DNA from: Rathayibacter rhapontici | Lineage (GTDB): Bacteria; Actinomycetota; Actinomycetes; Actinomycetales; Microbacteriaceae | DNA length: 61,912 nucleotides | NCBI RefSeq assembly: GCF_001995175.1 | Contig: NZ_MUKN01000017.1 | Coordinates: 1 to 61,912 of the forward strand | Reading direction: 5' to 3' | Shown here: positions 19,459 through 28,180 of the stretch, piece by piece | Numbering within the stretch: position 1 is the stretch's first letter | How the letters are laid out: each line of letters starts with the position of its first letter | Notes under the pieces: model-generated | Databases searched by the model: none | What the model saw: only the letters and a program-made list of their open reading frames with translations | What the model was told of the DNA's origin: nothing | Program-made: the position numbers and the translations under genes

Positions 19459-20025
19459 TTACTTCTTGGGCGGGTGCTTCTCGCGATACCGGGCCGCTCC
19501 CGCATCGACCGAGCCGCCGGACGGCGTGCTCTTGGGTCCCTGCGAGGGGTCGGGGCGAGGGTTGGTCGACTGCGCCTGCGGGATCACCGAGAGGAGCGTG
19601 TCGGCGTCAGCCGCCATCTCTTCGCGGGTCGAGCCGATGAGTCGCGCGGCGAGGCTCGCGGGGAGCCCCTTCTCGAGAGCGACCGCGTTGCGCAGAGCGT
19701 CGCGCTCCGACTTCGCGTTCTGCTCAGTGAGAGTCGCGTTCTCCTTCTTCAGCCGCTCGACTTCCGTGAGCTCGGCATCAGCACGCTTCTGCGCCTCCGC
19801 CTCAAGCTCAGCGACACGTCGCTCAGCGGCCGAACGGGCTGCCCGCTCCGCCTTCAACGCCTTCTCCCCGCCATCACCGAGAGGCTTATCCCCATCCGGC
19901 TTCGGCGGATCTACGGGCGCCCCAGGAGTTGCCTCGTCATCCGGAGCGGTGAGGAAGCGAATTCCTCGCATCTCCATGACCGACGGTGCAGGGCGAGTCC
20001 AGATCGGCTTGCAGGTGTCTTCCAT
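19459..20025 (-). CDS. Capsid scaffolding protein
   Basis: 188 residues from ATG 20025, chosen for its GGAGGA site; an upstream ATG at 20061 has none. A Pro/Asp-rich N-terminus is followed by a long charged coiled coil (AERAARSAAERRVAELEAEA) and a basic C-terminus, the usual scaffold layout. It precedes the decoration and capsid genes. Confidence 0.75.
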   Translation of the reverse strand: MEDTCKPIWTRPAPSVMEMRGIRFLTAPDDEATPGAPVDPPKPDGDKPLGDGGEKALKAERAARSAAERRVAELEAEAQKRADAELTEVERLKKENATLTEQNAKSERDALRNAVALEKGLPASLAARLIGSTREEMAADADTLLSVIPQAQSTNPRPDPSQGPKSTPSGGSVDAGAARYREKHPPKK

Positions 20026-20088
20026 GTGGTTCCTCCATCGCGGAAAGACCCGGCCGCACATCGCATGCGTCGGGAGAATGTGTGCGGG

Positions 20089-21225
20089 CTAGTTGCCCAA
20101 CGTGAAGTTGCCGTAGCGGATGGTCGCTCGGTTCACGAGGACGCGATCCTGTCTGCGCTGCTCGGCGATGGCCGCGAGGTCGTAGCCGCCGTTGGGCTTG
20201 TACTCGAGGTAGCCGGCGTCTCGTAGGAATGCCTGCCGTAGCGCCTGGTCGTCGCCCGCGATCTCGAGGATTGATTCGGGCATCAGTCGGACGCGTCGAG
20301 CTGACGTGTAGCGGTCGCCAGCGAGACGCACCCGGTTCTCCTCGCGCCGACCGAAACCGCCGCGGGACGTGGTGCCCTCTGACGTTGCGTAGACCCGCAC
20401 CGGAGTGCCGTCTGGGCGCCGCCCGATCGTCGTTTTGGTCATGCGCGAGTAGTCCGCGTAGGACTTCGGTCGGCCCATGCCTCGACGGGCGTTGACGACC
20501 TGTCCGAGGTCGGCGCCGTCACGGATGGCCTGCGCCCCCGCCTTGCCGAACCGCCGATCCTGCTCGGCTGGTGATAGCTCTTCGAACAGGTCGTTGGGAC
20601 CCTTGTAGTTCCGCTCACGCGCTTCCTCGAGCGGAACCGGGCGAGTAGTGCAACGGCATGCCGGGTGCCGTTGGAACTGCTTCGAGAACCGGTCACTGCC
20701 CGCCAGCGCCATGCATCGCGAGCACGCGCCCGGTTCCACCATGCGGACGTACTGCACGTACCCACGGCCAACCGACGCGACCATGTCGGAACTACGCGCC
20801 TGATCAGCCAACGCCGTCTTCAGCATCGTCGCCAGGTAGGTGGCCCCAGAAAGCATCGCCTCCCGAGCACCAAGTCCGGCACGCACCGCCTCTTTCGTGG
20901 CCGTCACAGCCCCGTACAGGCCCGTCTCGATGCCCCTACCGGAGCCGTCGACACCGGCGAACGCCTGCGGGACAAGCGAAGTCGGCTCCTCGTCGAAGTC
21001 GTACTCCGTCGAGAGTCGCGAAACGTACCGATCCGAGCCAGCAGCAGCCTGAACCTGCGCCGCGTTGAGCGACATGGCCAAGGCTGGTGCGACTACTGCC
21101 CAAGACGCGTCAAGAGCGGCAAAATCGACCTGACTCCAAGCCCGCCGACCACGAGTCGCCAGCTTCTCGCTGAGCCCGATCAGTGACGCCTGCCTGGCAT
21201 CAGCGATCGACTCAACGGAAGGCAC
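20089..21225 (-). CDS. MuF-like minor head protein
   Basis: 378 residues from GTG 21225, overlapping the portal stop. A helical N-terminus is followed by the MuF-type cysteine cluster (GACSRCMALAG, HPACRCTTRP) in mid-protein. MuF proteins bind portal and capsid interior and are packaged in the virion; some carry C-terminal effector domains. The C-terminal ~120 residues here are of unknown type. Confidence 0.8.
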   Translation of the reverse strand: MPSVESIADARQASLIGLSEKLATRGRRAWSQVDFAALDASWAVVAPALAMSLNAAQVQAAAGSDRYVSRLSTEYDFDEEPTSLVPQAFAGVDGSGRGIETGLYGAVTATKEAVRAGLGAREAMLSGATYLATMLKTALADQARSSDMVASVGRGYVQYVRMVEPGACSRCMALAGSDRFSKQFQRHPACRCTTRPVPLEEARERNYKGPNDLFEELSPAEQDRRFGKAGAQAIRDGADLGQVVNARRGMGRPKSYADYSRMTKTTIGRRPDGTPVRVYATSEGTTSRGGFGRREENRVRLAGDRYTSARRVRLMPESILEIAGDDQALRQAFLRDAGYLEYKPNGGYDLAAIAEQRRQDRVLVNRATIRYGNFTLGN

Positions 21226-21227
21226 GG

Positions 21228-22583
21228 CTACTCCTCAGCGGCGAAACTCCCGGACGCGGCCGTGTCGCCGAAATTGACGCCCAGGTTCGCGTCAGCGTCG
21301 CGCCGCTGCTTCATCTTGCGGATCGCCTCAGGCGTCTCACCCAGCCGCTCCTGCGCCGTCTCCCAGTCGGTAAGACCTGCCTGGTAGCGCTTCACGATCG
21401 CGTCGGTGACCATGCCGATCGTCGGGGTTCCGGCGTCCTGCCAGATCGTTTCCATCCGGCGGGCATCCGGGTCCCACTCGCCGTCACGGAACCTCATCAC
21501 GAGGCGTTGCATCGACTCGTAGCTGTGACCGAACGGCGTCTGCTTCCGCTCCGTGCGCTTGATCAGCCGGGTGTCACCCGCGCGCTGACCCTCAGCGGAC
21601 GGAGGGTTGTTCGTGTTCACGCCGAAGTGATCGATGGGAAGACCAGTCAGACCCGATGCCTGCCGGGCGTACATCGTCACGGCCTTGTCCCAGTTCCCGA
21701 GATCCGCCGCATCGAACTGGAACGTCTTCGCTTCCTTGTTCGCAAGCGCCCACACCCCGCCGTAGTACGTCTCCCACGCGGGAAGCACGTTGCCGGCCTC
21801 GTCGATGAAGTCCGACTTGGTCGCACCGAGCACGCCACGAGTCGGAGCCGCAATCGACTCCTGCGCGAGCTGCAGGTTAGTTACCGCACGCGAGGCGCTC
21901 TCCGCAACGGGGATGACGCGAGCCATCTCCGACACGCCCTCGAGCACCGCGCGACGCCGACGAGTGGCGCGTGAACGGTTCACCATCGGCACGACCGGGA
22001 CTGTCCCCAAGTTGTGCACGTCGGGGTCGTACTCGTCTACCCACTTCGACTTGTCGAGACGCAGCCAATAGGTCACGTTCGGCAGGTACAAAGTCGCTCG
22101 ACGCGCCCCGTCGTCACCCACGTACTGACGCACAGCGCCAGTCACGTGATGCGTCCGAGGATCGCGAATCGCGGTCATCTCCTGCGGGGACTCGACCGTG
22201 ATCAGCGGGTAGTCGCTGTCTTCCTCGTTCGTTCCCACGCAGAGGTAGGAGCGTCCGAGAGCGAGCGCGTCGATGTGAGCGAACGACTGGCGCTCGTCCA
22301 TGTTGTTGTACGTCCACACGCCCCACAGGGACTCGTCAGCAGTCATCCCCGGCATCCGGAAGCCCGTGACGTTCAGGCGCTCCTCGATGGAATCCACGGC
22401 CGTAGCGGGCCAAGCGAGCCACACCGCGAAGTGCTCGAGCTCGGGAGGAATCGACAGCCCAAGCTGCTTCAGCTTCTCCTGGCCCTCGTACACGTCGTTG
22501 TAGTAGCCGATCTCACGCTGCGCACGCGAGTGGAGCGACTGCAGCTTCTTGAACAGGTTCGATTCGTCGTCGTTCAGGGGCAT
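21228..22583 (-). CDS. Portal protein
   Basis: 451 residues from ATG 22583. MPLNDDESNLFKKLQSLHS, EIGYYNDVYEGQEKL and the later GLPIDHFGVNTNNPPSAEG are characteristic of SPP1 gp6-type portals in actinophages. It forms the dodecameric DNA gate and lies between the large terminase and the MuF gene. Confidence 0.9.
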   Translation of the reverse strand: MPLNDDESNLFKKLQSLHSRAQREIGYYNDVYEGQEKLKQLGLSIPPELEHFAVWLAWPATAVDSIEERLNVTGFRMPGMTADESLWGVWTYNNMDERQSFAHIDALALGRSYLCVGTNEEDSDYPLITVESPQEMTAIRDPRTHHVTGAVRQYVGDDGARRATLYLPNVTYWLRLDKSKWVDEYDPDVHNLGTVPVVPMVNRSRATRRRRAVLEGVSEMARVIPVAESASRAVTNLQLAQESIAAPTRGVLGATKSDFIDEAGNVLPAWETYYGGVWALANKEAKTFQFDAADLGNWDKAVTMYARQASGLTGLPIDHFGVNTNNPPSAEGQRAGDTRLIKRTERKQTPFGHSYESMQRLVMRFRDGEWDPDARRMETIWQDAGTPTIGMVTDAIVKRYQAGLTDWETAQERLGETPEAIRKMKQRRDADANLGVNFGDTAASGSFAAEE

Positions 22584-22595
22584 CCAGAACCTCCC

Positions 22596-24326
22596 CTAAC
22601 GTCGGAACACAAGAACCGTGTTGTTCGCCTCAGCCCAACCGGACTTGATGGAATCCATTGCCGCCTCATGGGCGAGAACGCTGGACATGGTGTAGTCGAT
22701 TTTGCGGTGGTCCTCGCCGACAGGCTTTCCAAGGATGTACCGGCGAACCTTCGTCAGCGGGTCCATCTCCTTGGAGCGCATCACCGCGTTACTCATGTGA
22801 TCCGCTACCTTCGCGTCGCCATCGTGAGTGAAACGCGAGTCCGTGTTCGTAATGTCCGTCCGGAACCGCTCGAGAGCACCATGCATCGGTGCAATCCGGT
22901 ACGTCGGCCACTTGATGAACACGCCCTCACCGAACTCCGAAGCCAGGTCATCAATCTCTGTCTCCCACATCGGCGGGTCGAAGTAGGCCCGGACGATCTG
23001 GAACTGAGTAGCGACATCGCGGATAGCCCGCATCACGTCACCGCGAGGGACTCGACCACCATGCTCAGTCGGATTCCACAGCGTCGGCTCCTGATTCACA
23101 CCCCACCGAGGTGTGAACTGATGCAGCGTGTCGAGCGTCTCGGCGCGCAACCCGGTGTGGTCGTTGTTGTCCGAGCCGTCGAAGCCCAGCGCAACCGCCG
23201 TACGAGGAGAGACCGTGATCGTCTCGTCCTTCTTCGACTCCCACTCGCCATCCTCAAGCCACTTGCCAGCACCGCGCAGCAGCAGATTCCCGAAGAACCG
23301 CCCGGCCTGCGTGTAATCGCGAGCCATGATCGACTTCGCCGTGGCCTCGATCGAGTCGAGATTCACCCACCACGAGCCCTCATAGGCGTATTCGTGAATG
23401 CGGCGACGGTCAGCGGCCTTCCGATAGTCGAGCAGCTTCCCATCCGGCGTCCGCAACACGTCGTTCGGGTTGCGGTAGAAGACAAACACGTCGTCCTCAT
23501 GCGCCTCGAAAGTCTGCTGAGCGTACGAATTCTCCGTCGGGTCCCAGGCGTTCGTCGTCAGATGGACGCGACCGCCCATACCCGCCGCGCCACGGGATTG
23601 CGTGTCCGCGACGTCGACCATCTTGTTGGCCGTCGTGTACAGGCCCGCCTCGTCCTGCTCGGCATCCGAGATCGGATTGCCCAGGCGCGACCGAGCCGAA
23701 GCCGTGACCACGTCGATGCGGTCCAGATCTTCCTGGTCGGACAGCCCGAGCACCCGGATGAAGCCCTCACGGACCGCCAGGAGCTCGCGCAACGGACCGA
23801 GGTTGATCATCGCCCGCAACGGACGGTAGATGTTGTCCGCCTGCTCCTGCGAGTTCGCAGTGATCTGAATCAGTGGCGACGGGTGACGCATCCCCATCGG
23901 CTCGCCGGCTTCGTACCGGTACGCCTCAGGCGACTCTTCCCAGCCACAAGGGCAGCCGTTGTCAGCGCACGAGTAGACCTCGCCGCCGACAGCCCAACCG
24001 GCGAAAACAGACGGCCCACACGCCTCGAAAGACACCTGAGCAGCCGAATACGGACCTTTGCCCGTCTTCTGTGGCGCCACGATCAGCGTCTTCCTGTAGT
24101 GAAACGCCTGATTCAGGGTCGGCGGATTGTCAGGACCGACCAGCTCACGAGGCACGAACTTCGCCTCAGGACGCACCCGATAGCGGTTCGCGTGGCACCA
24201 GAACTGCCAATCAGCCATCTGGAACGCCTTGCCGCGAGTGAAACCATCAGGAACCCGGCAATGACGCGTGATCCACGCGTCACCCAGGTCACCCAGGGTC
24301 GGGAAGTCGACGACGAACTCAGCCAT
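22596..24326 (-). CDS. Terminase large subunit
   Basis: 576 residues from ATG 24326. The ATPase P-loop variant is VAPQKTGKG, with a Walker B-like region around DEAG in ISDAEQDEAGLYT, and the nuclease motif GFDGSDNNDHTG lies in the C-terminal half. It powers DNA packaging and cuts the concatemer with the small subunit encoded just upstream, which it overlaps. Confidence 0.93.
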   Translation of the reverse strand: MAEFVVDFPTLGDLGDAWITRHCRVPDGFTRGKAFQMADWQFWCHANRYRVRPEAKFVPRELVGPDNPPTLNQAFHYRKTLIVAPQKTGKGPYSAAQVSFEACGPSVFAGWAVGGEVYSCADNGCPCGWEESPEAYRYEAGEPMGMRHPSPLIQITANSQEQADNIYRPLRAMINLGPLRELLAVREGFIRVLGLSDQEDLDRIDVVTASARSRLGNPISDAEQDEAGLYTTANKMVDVADTQSRGAAGMGGRVHLTTNAWDPTENSYAQQTFEAHEDDVFVFYRNPNDVLRTPDGKLLDYRKAADRRRIHEYAYEGSWWVNLDSIEATAKSIMARDYTQAGRFFGNLLLRGAGKWLEDGEWESKKDETITVSPRTAVALGFDGSDNNDHTGLRAETLDTLHQFTPRWGVNQEPTLWNPTEHGGRVPRGDVMRAIRDVATQFQIVRAYFDPPMWETEIDDLASEFGEGVFIKWPTYRIAPMHGALERFRTDITNTDSRFTHDGDAKVADHMSNAVMRSKEMDPLTKVRRYILGKPVGEDHRKIDYTMSSVLAHEAAMDSIKSGWAEANNTVLVFRR

Positions 24327-24834
24327 CAACCGCCCTCAATCGCCTCGAAGGAGCCGCAGTCACCGCCTTCGGAGCGTCACGCTTCTCCGCAACCTCATCG
24401 ACAGCAATCGCCCACCCGTTCTCCCGCAGACCAGCCGGCGTAAAGCCGATCTGGTCACGGAACCGGTGAAGCTGACCGACCAGAGCGGCCGAAGCATCAG
24501 GATCGAGCTCCACCGCCGTCTTGATGCGGCAATACTCAGCGACCGTCTGCCAACGCCACGACTGCATCGACCACGCACACGCCTGCGGGGTACTCCACGC
24601 ATCCGCCCACACCGCCAGCTCACGCTCACGGAACGACTCAGTCGCCGACTCGTCAGCCACCTTCGTTCGCTCCACCTGCGCGTAACGCGTCACAAGCGGC
24701 AGAGGGAACGCGGGCGGCTCCTCGCCGTACCCCTCAGAGGGCAGCGCTGTCAACTTGAAACCGCGACGATCCGACCTACCCGACTTCGGATCAGGCTGCG
24801 GACCCGACCGGTTACGTGCACCACCTCGAGCCAT
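24319..24834 (-). CDS. Terminase small subunit
   Basis: 171 residues from ATG 24834 (a TTG two codons earlier is less likely). The helical DNA-binding part contains AVWADAWSTPQACAW and WRWQTVAEYCRIK, as in actinophage small terminases. Next to an HNH nuclease gene and the large subunit, the usual cos-type packaging set. Confidence 0.85.
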   Translation of the reverse strand: MARGGARNRSGPQPDPKSGRSDRRGFKLTALPSEGYGEEPPAFPLPLVTRYAQVERTKVADESATESFRERELAVWADAWSTPQACAWSMQSWRWQTVAEYCRIKTAVELDPDASAALVGQLHRFRDQIGFTPAGLRENGWAIAVDEVAEKRDAPKAVTAAPSRRLRAVDG

Positions 24835-24927
24835 CAGCAATCACCTCATCCGTGTGGGTTTCGGAAGTTCTGAACCCTCCGCACCATCGAGCCCCCACCC
24901 CGGCGGTCCGATCGAGAGGCGACCTAA

Positions 24928-24951
24928 GGGGAGGGGGCAGGGGGGTGTGGG
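24928..24951 (+). other. G-run cluster in terminase-HNH intergenic gap (possible cos region)
   Basis: Four G-runs (4, 5, 6 and 3 Gs separated by 1-3 bases) lie in the 163-base gene-free gap between the HNH gene and the small terminase. Cos sites of actinophages often lie here and are G/C-run rich. The four-run spacing also fits a G-quadruplex. Both ideas are inference. Confidence 0.4.
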
Positions 24952-24997
24952 CGATCGCCGAAGCTCGAGCGACAACGAGGGCGAGTCAAAGTCGCAA

Positions 24998-25315
24998 TCA
25001 TCGATGCGAGGCTCGTCCACCAGCTGCTCTATTGCATCGGCCAGCGTGCTCAGGGCCGCGTGTGATGGTGCGGTCCAGGTCGTCGTGACCTAGGTCCCAT
25101 GCTTCGGCGGCGCCGATGAGCTCAGTGCAGCGCCAGCATCGGATGGTGCCGGTCTTGACGAGCGCCGACCAGTCGCGCCTCAGCGCGTCGTGTGCGGCGT
25201 TGTAGCCTCGGGCTTGCCTGCTACCTCGTGCGCTCTCACTGTGTCGTCTGTGTACATCGCAGCGACCAGAAGCGGATATGAGTGTGGGACAGCCCACCTC
25301 GGTGCACACCTTCAC
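24998..25315 (-). CDS. HNH endonuclease, terminase-associated
   Basis: 105 residues from ATG 25315 (ATGA with the upstream gene). Zinc cysteines (CTEVGCPT, CRCTELIG region) and the HNH core DLGHDDLDR ... GPEHAGRCNRAAGG. HNH proteins adjacent to small terminase are part of the cos-cleaving complex in HK97-like phages, unlike the free-standing HNH genes elsewhere in this prophage. Confidence 0.85.
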   Translation of the reverse strand: MKVCTEVGCPTLISASGRCDVHRRHSESARGSRQARGYNAAHDALRRDWSALVKTGTIRCWRCTELIGAAEAWDLGHDDLDRTITRGPEHAGRCNRAAGGRASHR

Positions 25316-25467
25316 GCATCATCGCTATCGATGCGTGCGAGCAGTTGCCGTCGCACCTCGCCATCGATTCGTGCGCCTAGCTGATGAGGTAGTAATGGCG
25401 CACCAAAACCGTCATACGCGACAGCACGAGTCAGCTCTGTCCTGCCATCCTGAGTGCCGTCTGCCAT
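25312..25467 (-). CDS. Small phage protein before packaging module
   Basis: 51 residues from ATG 25467 with GGGAGAG upstream; it overlaps the 3' end of the HNH gene by 37 bases. The sequence YDGFGAPLLPHQLGARIDGE recurs upstream of HNH/terminase genes in actinophages. Function unknown. The overlap suggests the HNH gene inserted next to it. Confidence 0.6.
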   Translation of the reverse strand: MADGTQDGRTELTRAVAYDGFGAPLLPHQLGARIDGEVRRQLLARIDSDDA

Positions 25468-26201
25468 CTCTCTCCCTTGACGATTGAGCGGATGTAACGC
25501 GCGGACACTGGGTAGTCGGCGGCCATCGAATACGAGGACTCGCCCTGTCGAGAACGTGCGAGCATCTCGACGACCTGGTCGATGGTGAGCTTTGCGTGTG
25601 GGCTCTTCTCGCCGTGGGTGCTTCGACCCTTGGCTGCCATGTCTTGCATGTTGGCCTTGCATGTGCCTGCCGTCAGATGATCGGGGTTGACGCACTGCGG
25701 GTTGTCGCACGAGTGGGCAACATGGTCTGAGGGCCGAGGCATGCGCCCGGTACTGAGCCACACGGCAAACCGATGAGCTCCGACAGCAGCGTGAGGCGCG
25801 ATCGTGAAGACTCCGTAGCCCGCGGCGATTCGTGTTCCTCGCCAGTGCCAGCATCCATCGTCTGCGATGTCCCATCCGATTTGCGCGAAACGGTCCTCGG
25901 GGTGGATGCGGAAGTCGGCGCGTTCGCTCGTCGGGTAGCGGCTGATCTCGCCGTCGAGTCTTGCGCGCTGGTAGTGCCTGCTACAGAGCCCCCGGCGTTC
26001 GGCTTGGCGCTCGCATTCTCGCAACGAACACTCGATGGCTTCTTTGGCCTTGCGATGCGACGGCCCAAGGGGTGCCAGCTCTTTGCCCAGCCGGTACTGC
26101 TCAACGTGACCGGAGCACCATGCTCGAGACGGGCGCTTTGGCCGGCCGCACGACCCTTCGCGTCCCGGCCCTTCGCAAAGTCCTGACGTATGCTTGTTCA
26201 T
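25431..26201 (-). CDS. Free-standing HNH homing-type endonuclease
   Basis: 256 residues from ATG 26201 (AAGGAG site). An N-terminal zinc-binding part (CEGPGREGSCGRPKR, CERQAERRGLCSRHY) is followed by the HNH_3 core (VAHSCDNPQCVNPDHL, then ANMQDMAAKGR) and a C-terminal HTH-like DNA-binding tail. This build is typical of intronless mobile HNH genes. It is preceded by a stem-loop leader like those at 31,906 and 35,168. Confidence 0.85.
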   Translation of the reverse strand: MNKHTSGLCEGPGREGSCGRPKRPSRAWCSGHVEQYRLGKELAPLGPSHRKAKEAIECSLRECERQAERRGLCSRHYQRARLDGEISRYPTSERADFRIHPEDRFAQIGWDIADDGCWHWRGTRIAAGYGVFTIAPHAAVGAHRFAVWLSTGRMPRPSDHVAHSCDNPQCVNPDHLTAGTCKANMQDMAAKGRSTHGEKSPHAKLTIDQVVEMLARSRQGESSYSMAADYPVSARYIRSIVKGERWQTALRMAGQS

Positions 26202-26260
26202 AGCAACTCCTTCGATGAGTTGTTCACGCCCCCGGCTGTTAGCGCAGCGCGGGGGTTCTC
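26202..26260 (-). promoter_or_regulatory. Stem-loop leader upstream of HNH gene
   Basis: A 6-bp outer stem (26229-26234 with 26250-26255), one bulged base, a 4-bp inner stem (26235-26238 with 26245-26248) and a 6-base loop, ending 27 bases before the ATG. Layout matches the leaders of the HNH gene at 31866 and the methyltransferase at 35129. Role unknown. Confidence 0.5.
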
Positions 26261-26281
26261 TGTTGAGTTAGTGGGGTGCGT

Positions 26282-26428
26282 CTAGCTGTGGGCGCGCGCG
26301 TTGGTCACGCGCTGGTACACGAGGCAGGATGCGCAGGTACCGACGGGATGCCCGAGGTCTTCGTGCGTGCAGACGAGTAGTCCGTCCCCGTAAGCAACCA
26401 TGTCCCCGCCGCAAGCACATGACTTCAT
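26282..26428 (-). CDS. Small zinc-ribbon protein
   Basis: 48 residues from ATG 26428. Four cysteines in two pairs (CACGG near the start, CASC at 36-39) indicate a zinc ribbon. It follows the next gene at a two-base gap and ends before the HNH leader. Function unknown. Confidence 0.55.
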   Translation of the reverse strand: MKSCACGGDMVAYGDGLLVCTHEDLGHPVGTCASCLVYQRVTNARAHS

Positions 26429-26430
26429 CG

Positions 26431-26709
26431 TCAGACCGCGTCGTAGGTGGCGACGAAGATGTCGGGCTTGCACGGGTAGAACTCGCCCTGAACGCCGCGG
26501 ATGATGTAGTCGCCGAGCTTGGCGGTCATCATCCCTTCGAGCGTGGGGATGAACAGTGAGCCGTCGTAGGTGATCGGCGAGTACTTGCTGGCCGGTCCCT
26601 CAGCGGGGCGCTCAAGGCCACCGGACCATTCCGCGATCTCGGCGCTGTTCTCAGCAGTGAGCGGTCCGAGCGCTTCGATCTCGACGGGCTTCTTGCGGTA
26701 CGTGGCCAT
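26431..26709 (-). CDS. Conserved phage protein of unknown function
   Basis: 92 residues from ATG 26709. It starts MATYRKKPVEIEA and ends with GDYIIRGVQGEFYPCKPDIF, a segment very common in actinophage and Gram-negative phage hypothetical proteins. It is the first gene after the structured gap, so it probably heads the late transcript. Confidence 0.65.
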   Translation of the reverse strand: MATYRKKPVEIEALGPLTAENSAEIAEWSGGLERPAEGPASKYSPITYDGSLFIPTLEGMMTAKLGDYIIRGVQGEFYPCKPDIFVATYDAV

Positions 26710-26920
26710 GCTGCTCTCCTCAATGGGTGTTGCCTCGTGCTCGCGTCGCTTGCGTGTGCGCTTAGCTGCTGTGTCGACGGCCGAGGCAAGTGGTGTTCGC
26801 AGTTCTCGTCCGCTGTCCCAGGCCATGCCGATCGACTCTGGGGTGAGCGGGGGTGCTGCGAAGAATGTGTACGCGATGGCCGAATCGAATTGATCCGTAC
26901 ACTTTCGCGTCGAGCACTGG

Positions 26921-26994
26921 GAAGCGGGGTCTCATGGCATCTGCCGGAGCGACCGGGTGCGCCTTGCACAGGCGCTGACATGAGACCCCGCTTC
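26921..26994. repeat. Perfect 16-bp inverted repeat with nested hairpin
   Basis: GAAGCGGGGTCTCATG at 26921-26936 is exactly complementary to 26979-26994. Inside the 42-base spacer GCGCC (26959-26963) pairs with GGCGC (26971-26975) around a 7-base loop. A transcript of either strand would fold into a long stem with an internal stem. Confidence 0.75.
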
Positions 26995-27012
26995 GAGCGA
27001 GGGCAACCATGG

Positions 27013-27074
27013 GCGTTCCCTTAGTGAGCCCGGGGTATCCGATTCGGGCTCTATCCGGTCGGTAGTGGGAACGC
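27013..27074. repeat. Second nested inverted repeat
   Basis: Outer arms GCGTTCCC (27013-27020) and GGGAACGC (27067-27074); inner arms GAGCCCG (27026-27032) and CGGGCTC (27045-27051). The layout, an outer stem with an inner hairpin, repeats that of the preceding element. Confidence 0.65.
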
Positions 27075-27358
27075 GTGTGAGGCGGACCATGCCGATCCGG
27101 AACGTGTGCACTCGGAAGCGGGACCTAGACCGAGGCCAGTCATCCCTGGGACGACTTATCGGCCCCACTCCGAGGCAAGATGGCAGTTTTGATCACGAAC
27201 TCACGCGCCGGACCACCATGTGAAACCGGTCTAGCCGACCTACTGCGAGCGCGGGACGTATCGGCAAAGTCATCCGCGCAAGATCCGCGCCTACGAGCCA
27301 GAGGCTAGGGGCGCGGAGGGGTAAAGCCGAGGACGGCCACTGCGGCCCTCGACTCCGT

Positions 27359-27412
27359 CCACGGTCAGGCCTGTAAGCGCCTGACCGTGGGACTTGGCGC
27401 ATCGTGTGCGCC
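27359..27412. repeat. Two adjacent hairpins
   Basis: A perfect 12-bp dyad CCACGGTCAGGC / GCCTGACCGTGG with an 8-base loop (27359-27390) is followed by a 6-bp stem GGCGCA / TGCGCC with a 5-base loop (27396-27412). They lie 10 bases from the terminator at 27422. Confidence 0.7.
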
Positions 27413-27421
27413 GTGCAACGC

Positions 27422-27453
27422 AAAAAGGCGGCCCCCCCGAAGGATGACCGCCT
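27422..27453 (-). terminator. Rho-independent terminator of early operon
   Basis: Minus strand: AGGCGG (27453-27448) pairs with CCGCCT (27431-27426), followed by TTTTT. It lies 83 bases after the last early gene and marks the boundary between early and late transcripts. Confidence 0.75.
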
Positions 27454-27535
27454 CTCTGTGAAGGTGTCGAACTGGACGGGGACATAGTCCCGCGAATTCG
27501 TGTCTATTAGACCATGGATGTCGGGGGTTGCGCAA

Positions 27536-28180
27536 CTAGCTGGCGGCTTGTTCGGCGGCTTTCTGTTCGAGGGCGTATGCGAGTTCGCGTACTCCGAATG
27601 CGGTGTCGCATGCCCTGCAGAGTCCTCGTCCGCCGTCTGGGAAGATTTCGCCTTCTCGGAAGGTGATGACGAGTGGCCGCGCGTACTCTTCTCGCGTCTT
27701 CGGATTCCACCAGGTGCGAGCGTCGCAGACAGGGCACGGGTCGGGCAGGTCCATGATGCGCGGCGGTTCGATCTTCCCTTCGATTTCAGCGGCCCATGAC
27801 CAAAGGTGCTTGAGGTAGAACTTGTCTTCCTCGTAGTCGCGGTTCTTCTGCCGGTAGACGACGAACCATGCGGCGAGCGTCTTGCCAGAGTCGGGCTTAG
27901 TGATGGTTGACCCGGCGAGTCGTGCCCAGTCGTTGACGCTGTTGTTGATGCGGATGAATCGCCAGAGCGCGTCGGTGTCGAGGATGTTCTGCTGCGACTT
28001 GAGGGTGCCGCCTGCTGATCCGCCCATGGTCTCGCGGATCATGGTGTCGAGCGTTTCGAGCAGTGGCGGCAGGTTGACGGGTGAGATGCATTCGATGCCA
28101 TTCTTCGACTGCACCACTTTCGAAGTTCTCGGTTTGGTGAGCGCTTCTACTGCGAGGAGGAGCGCGTCGTCGTCAGTCAT
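27536..28180 (-). CDS. Phage protein with C-terminal zinc finger
   Basis: 214 residues. The N-terminal half is helical (SVNDWARLAGSTITKP, KTLAAWFVVYRQKNRDYEE). A zinc-binding part has CPVCDARTWW and GLCRACDTAFG. Such proteins occur near the end of actinophage early regions, with unknown role. Last gene before the early terminator; its start overlaps the previous stop. Confidence 0.65.
   Translation of the reverse strand: MTDDDALLLAVEALTKPRTSKVVQSKNGIECISPVNLPPLLETLDTMIRETMGGSAGGTLKSQQNILDTDALWRFIRINNSVNDWARLAGSTITKPDSGKTLAAWFVVYRQKNRDYEEDKFYLKHLWSWAAEIEGKIEPPRIMDLPDPCPVCDARTWWNPKTREEYARPLVITFREGEIFPDGGRGLCRACDTAFGVRELAYALEQKAAEQAAS

Larger units (their letters stand above)
26710..27420. other. 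Gene-free region rich in perfect inverted repeats
   Basis: About 700 bases with no credible reading frame on either strand, unusual in so compact a phage genome. It lies just after the early terminator and before the first late gene, so a late promoter is expected here. It holds at least four strong dyads, listed separately. Possible roles are a structured non-coding RNA, regulator-binding region or replication/packaging element. No known RNA family recognised. Confidence 0.6.

Noticed and set aside
22014-24443. 809-codon plus-strand open frame opposite portal and terminase
   Set aside because: Arg/Leu-rich antisense frame created by GC bias. The minus strand has clear portal and terminase genes with ribosome sites.
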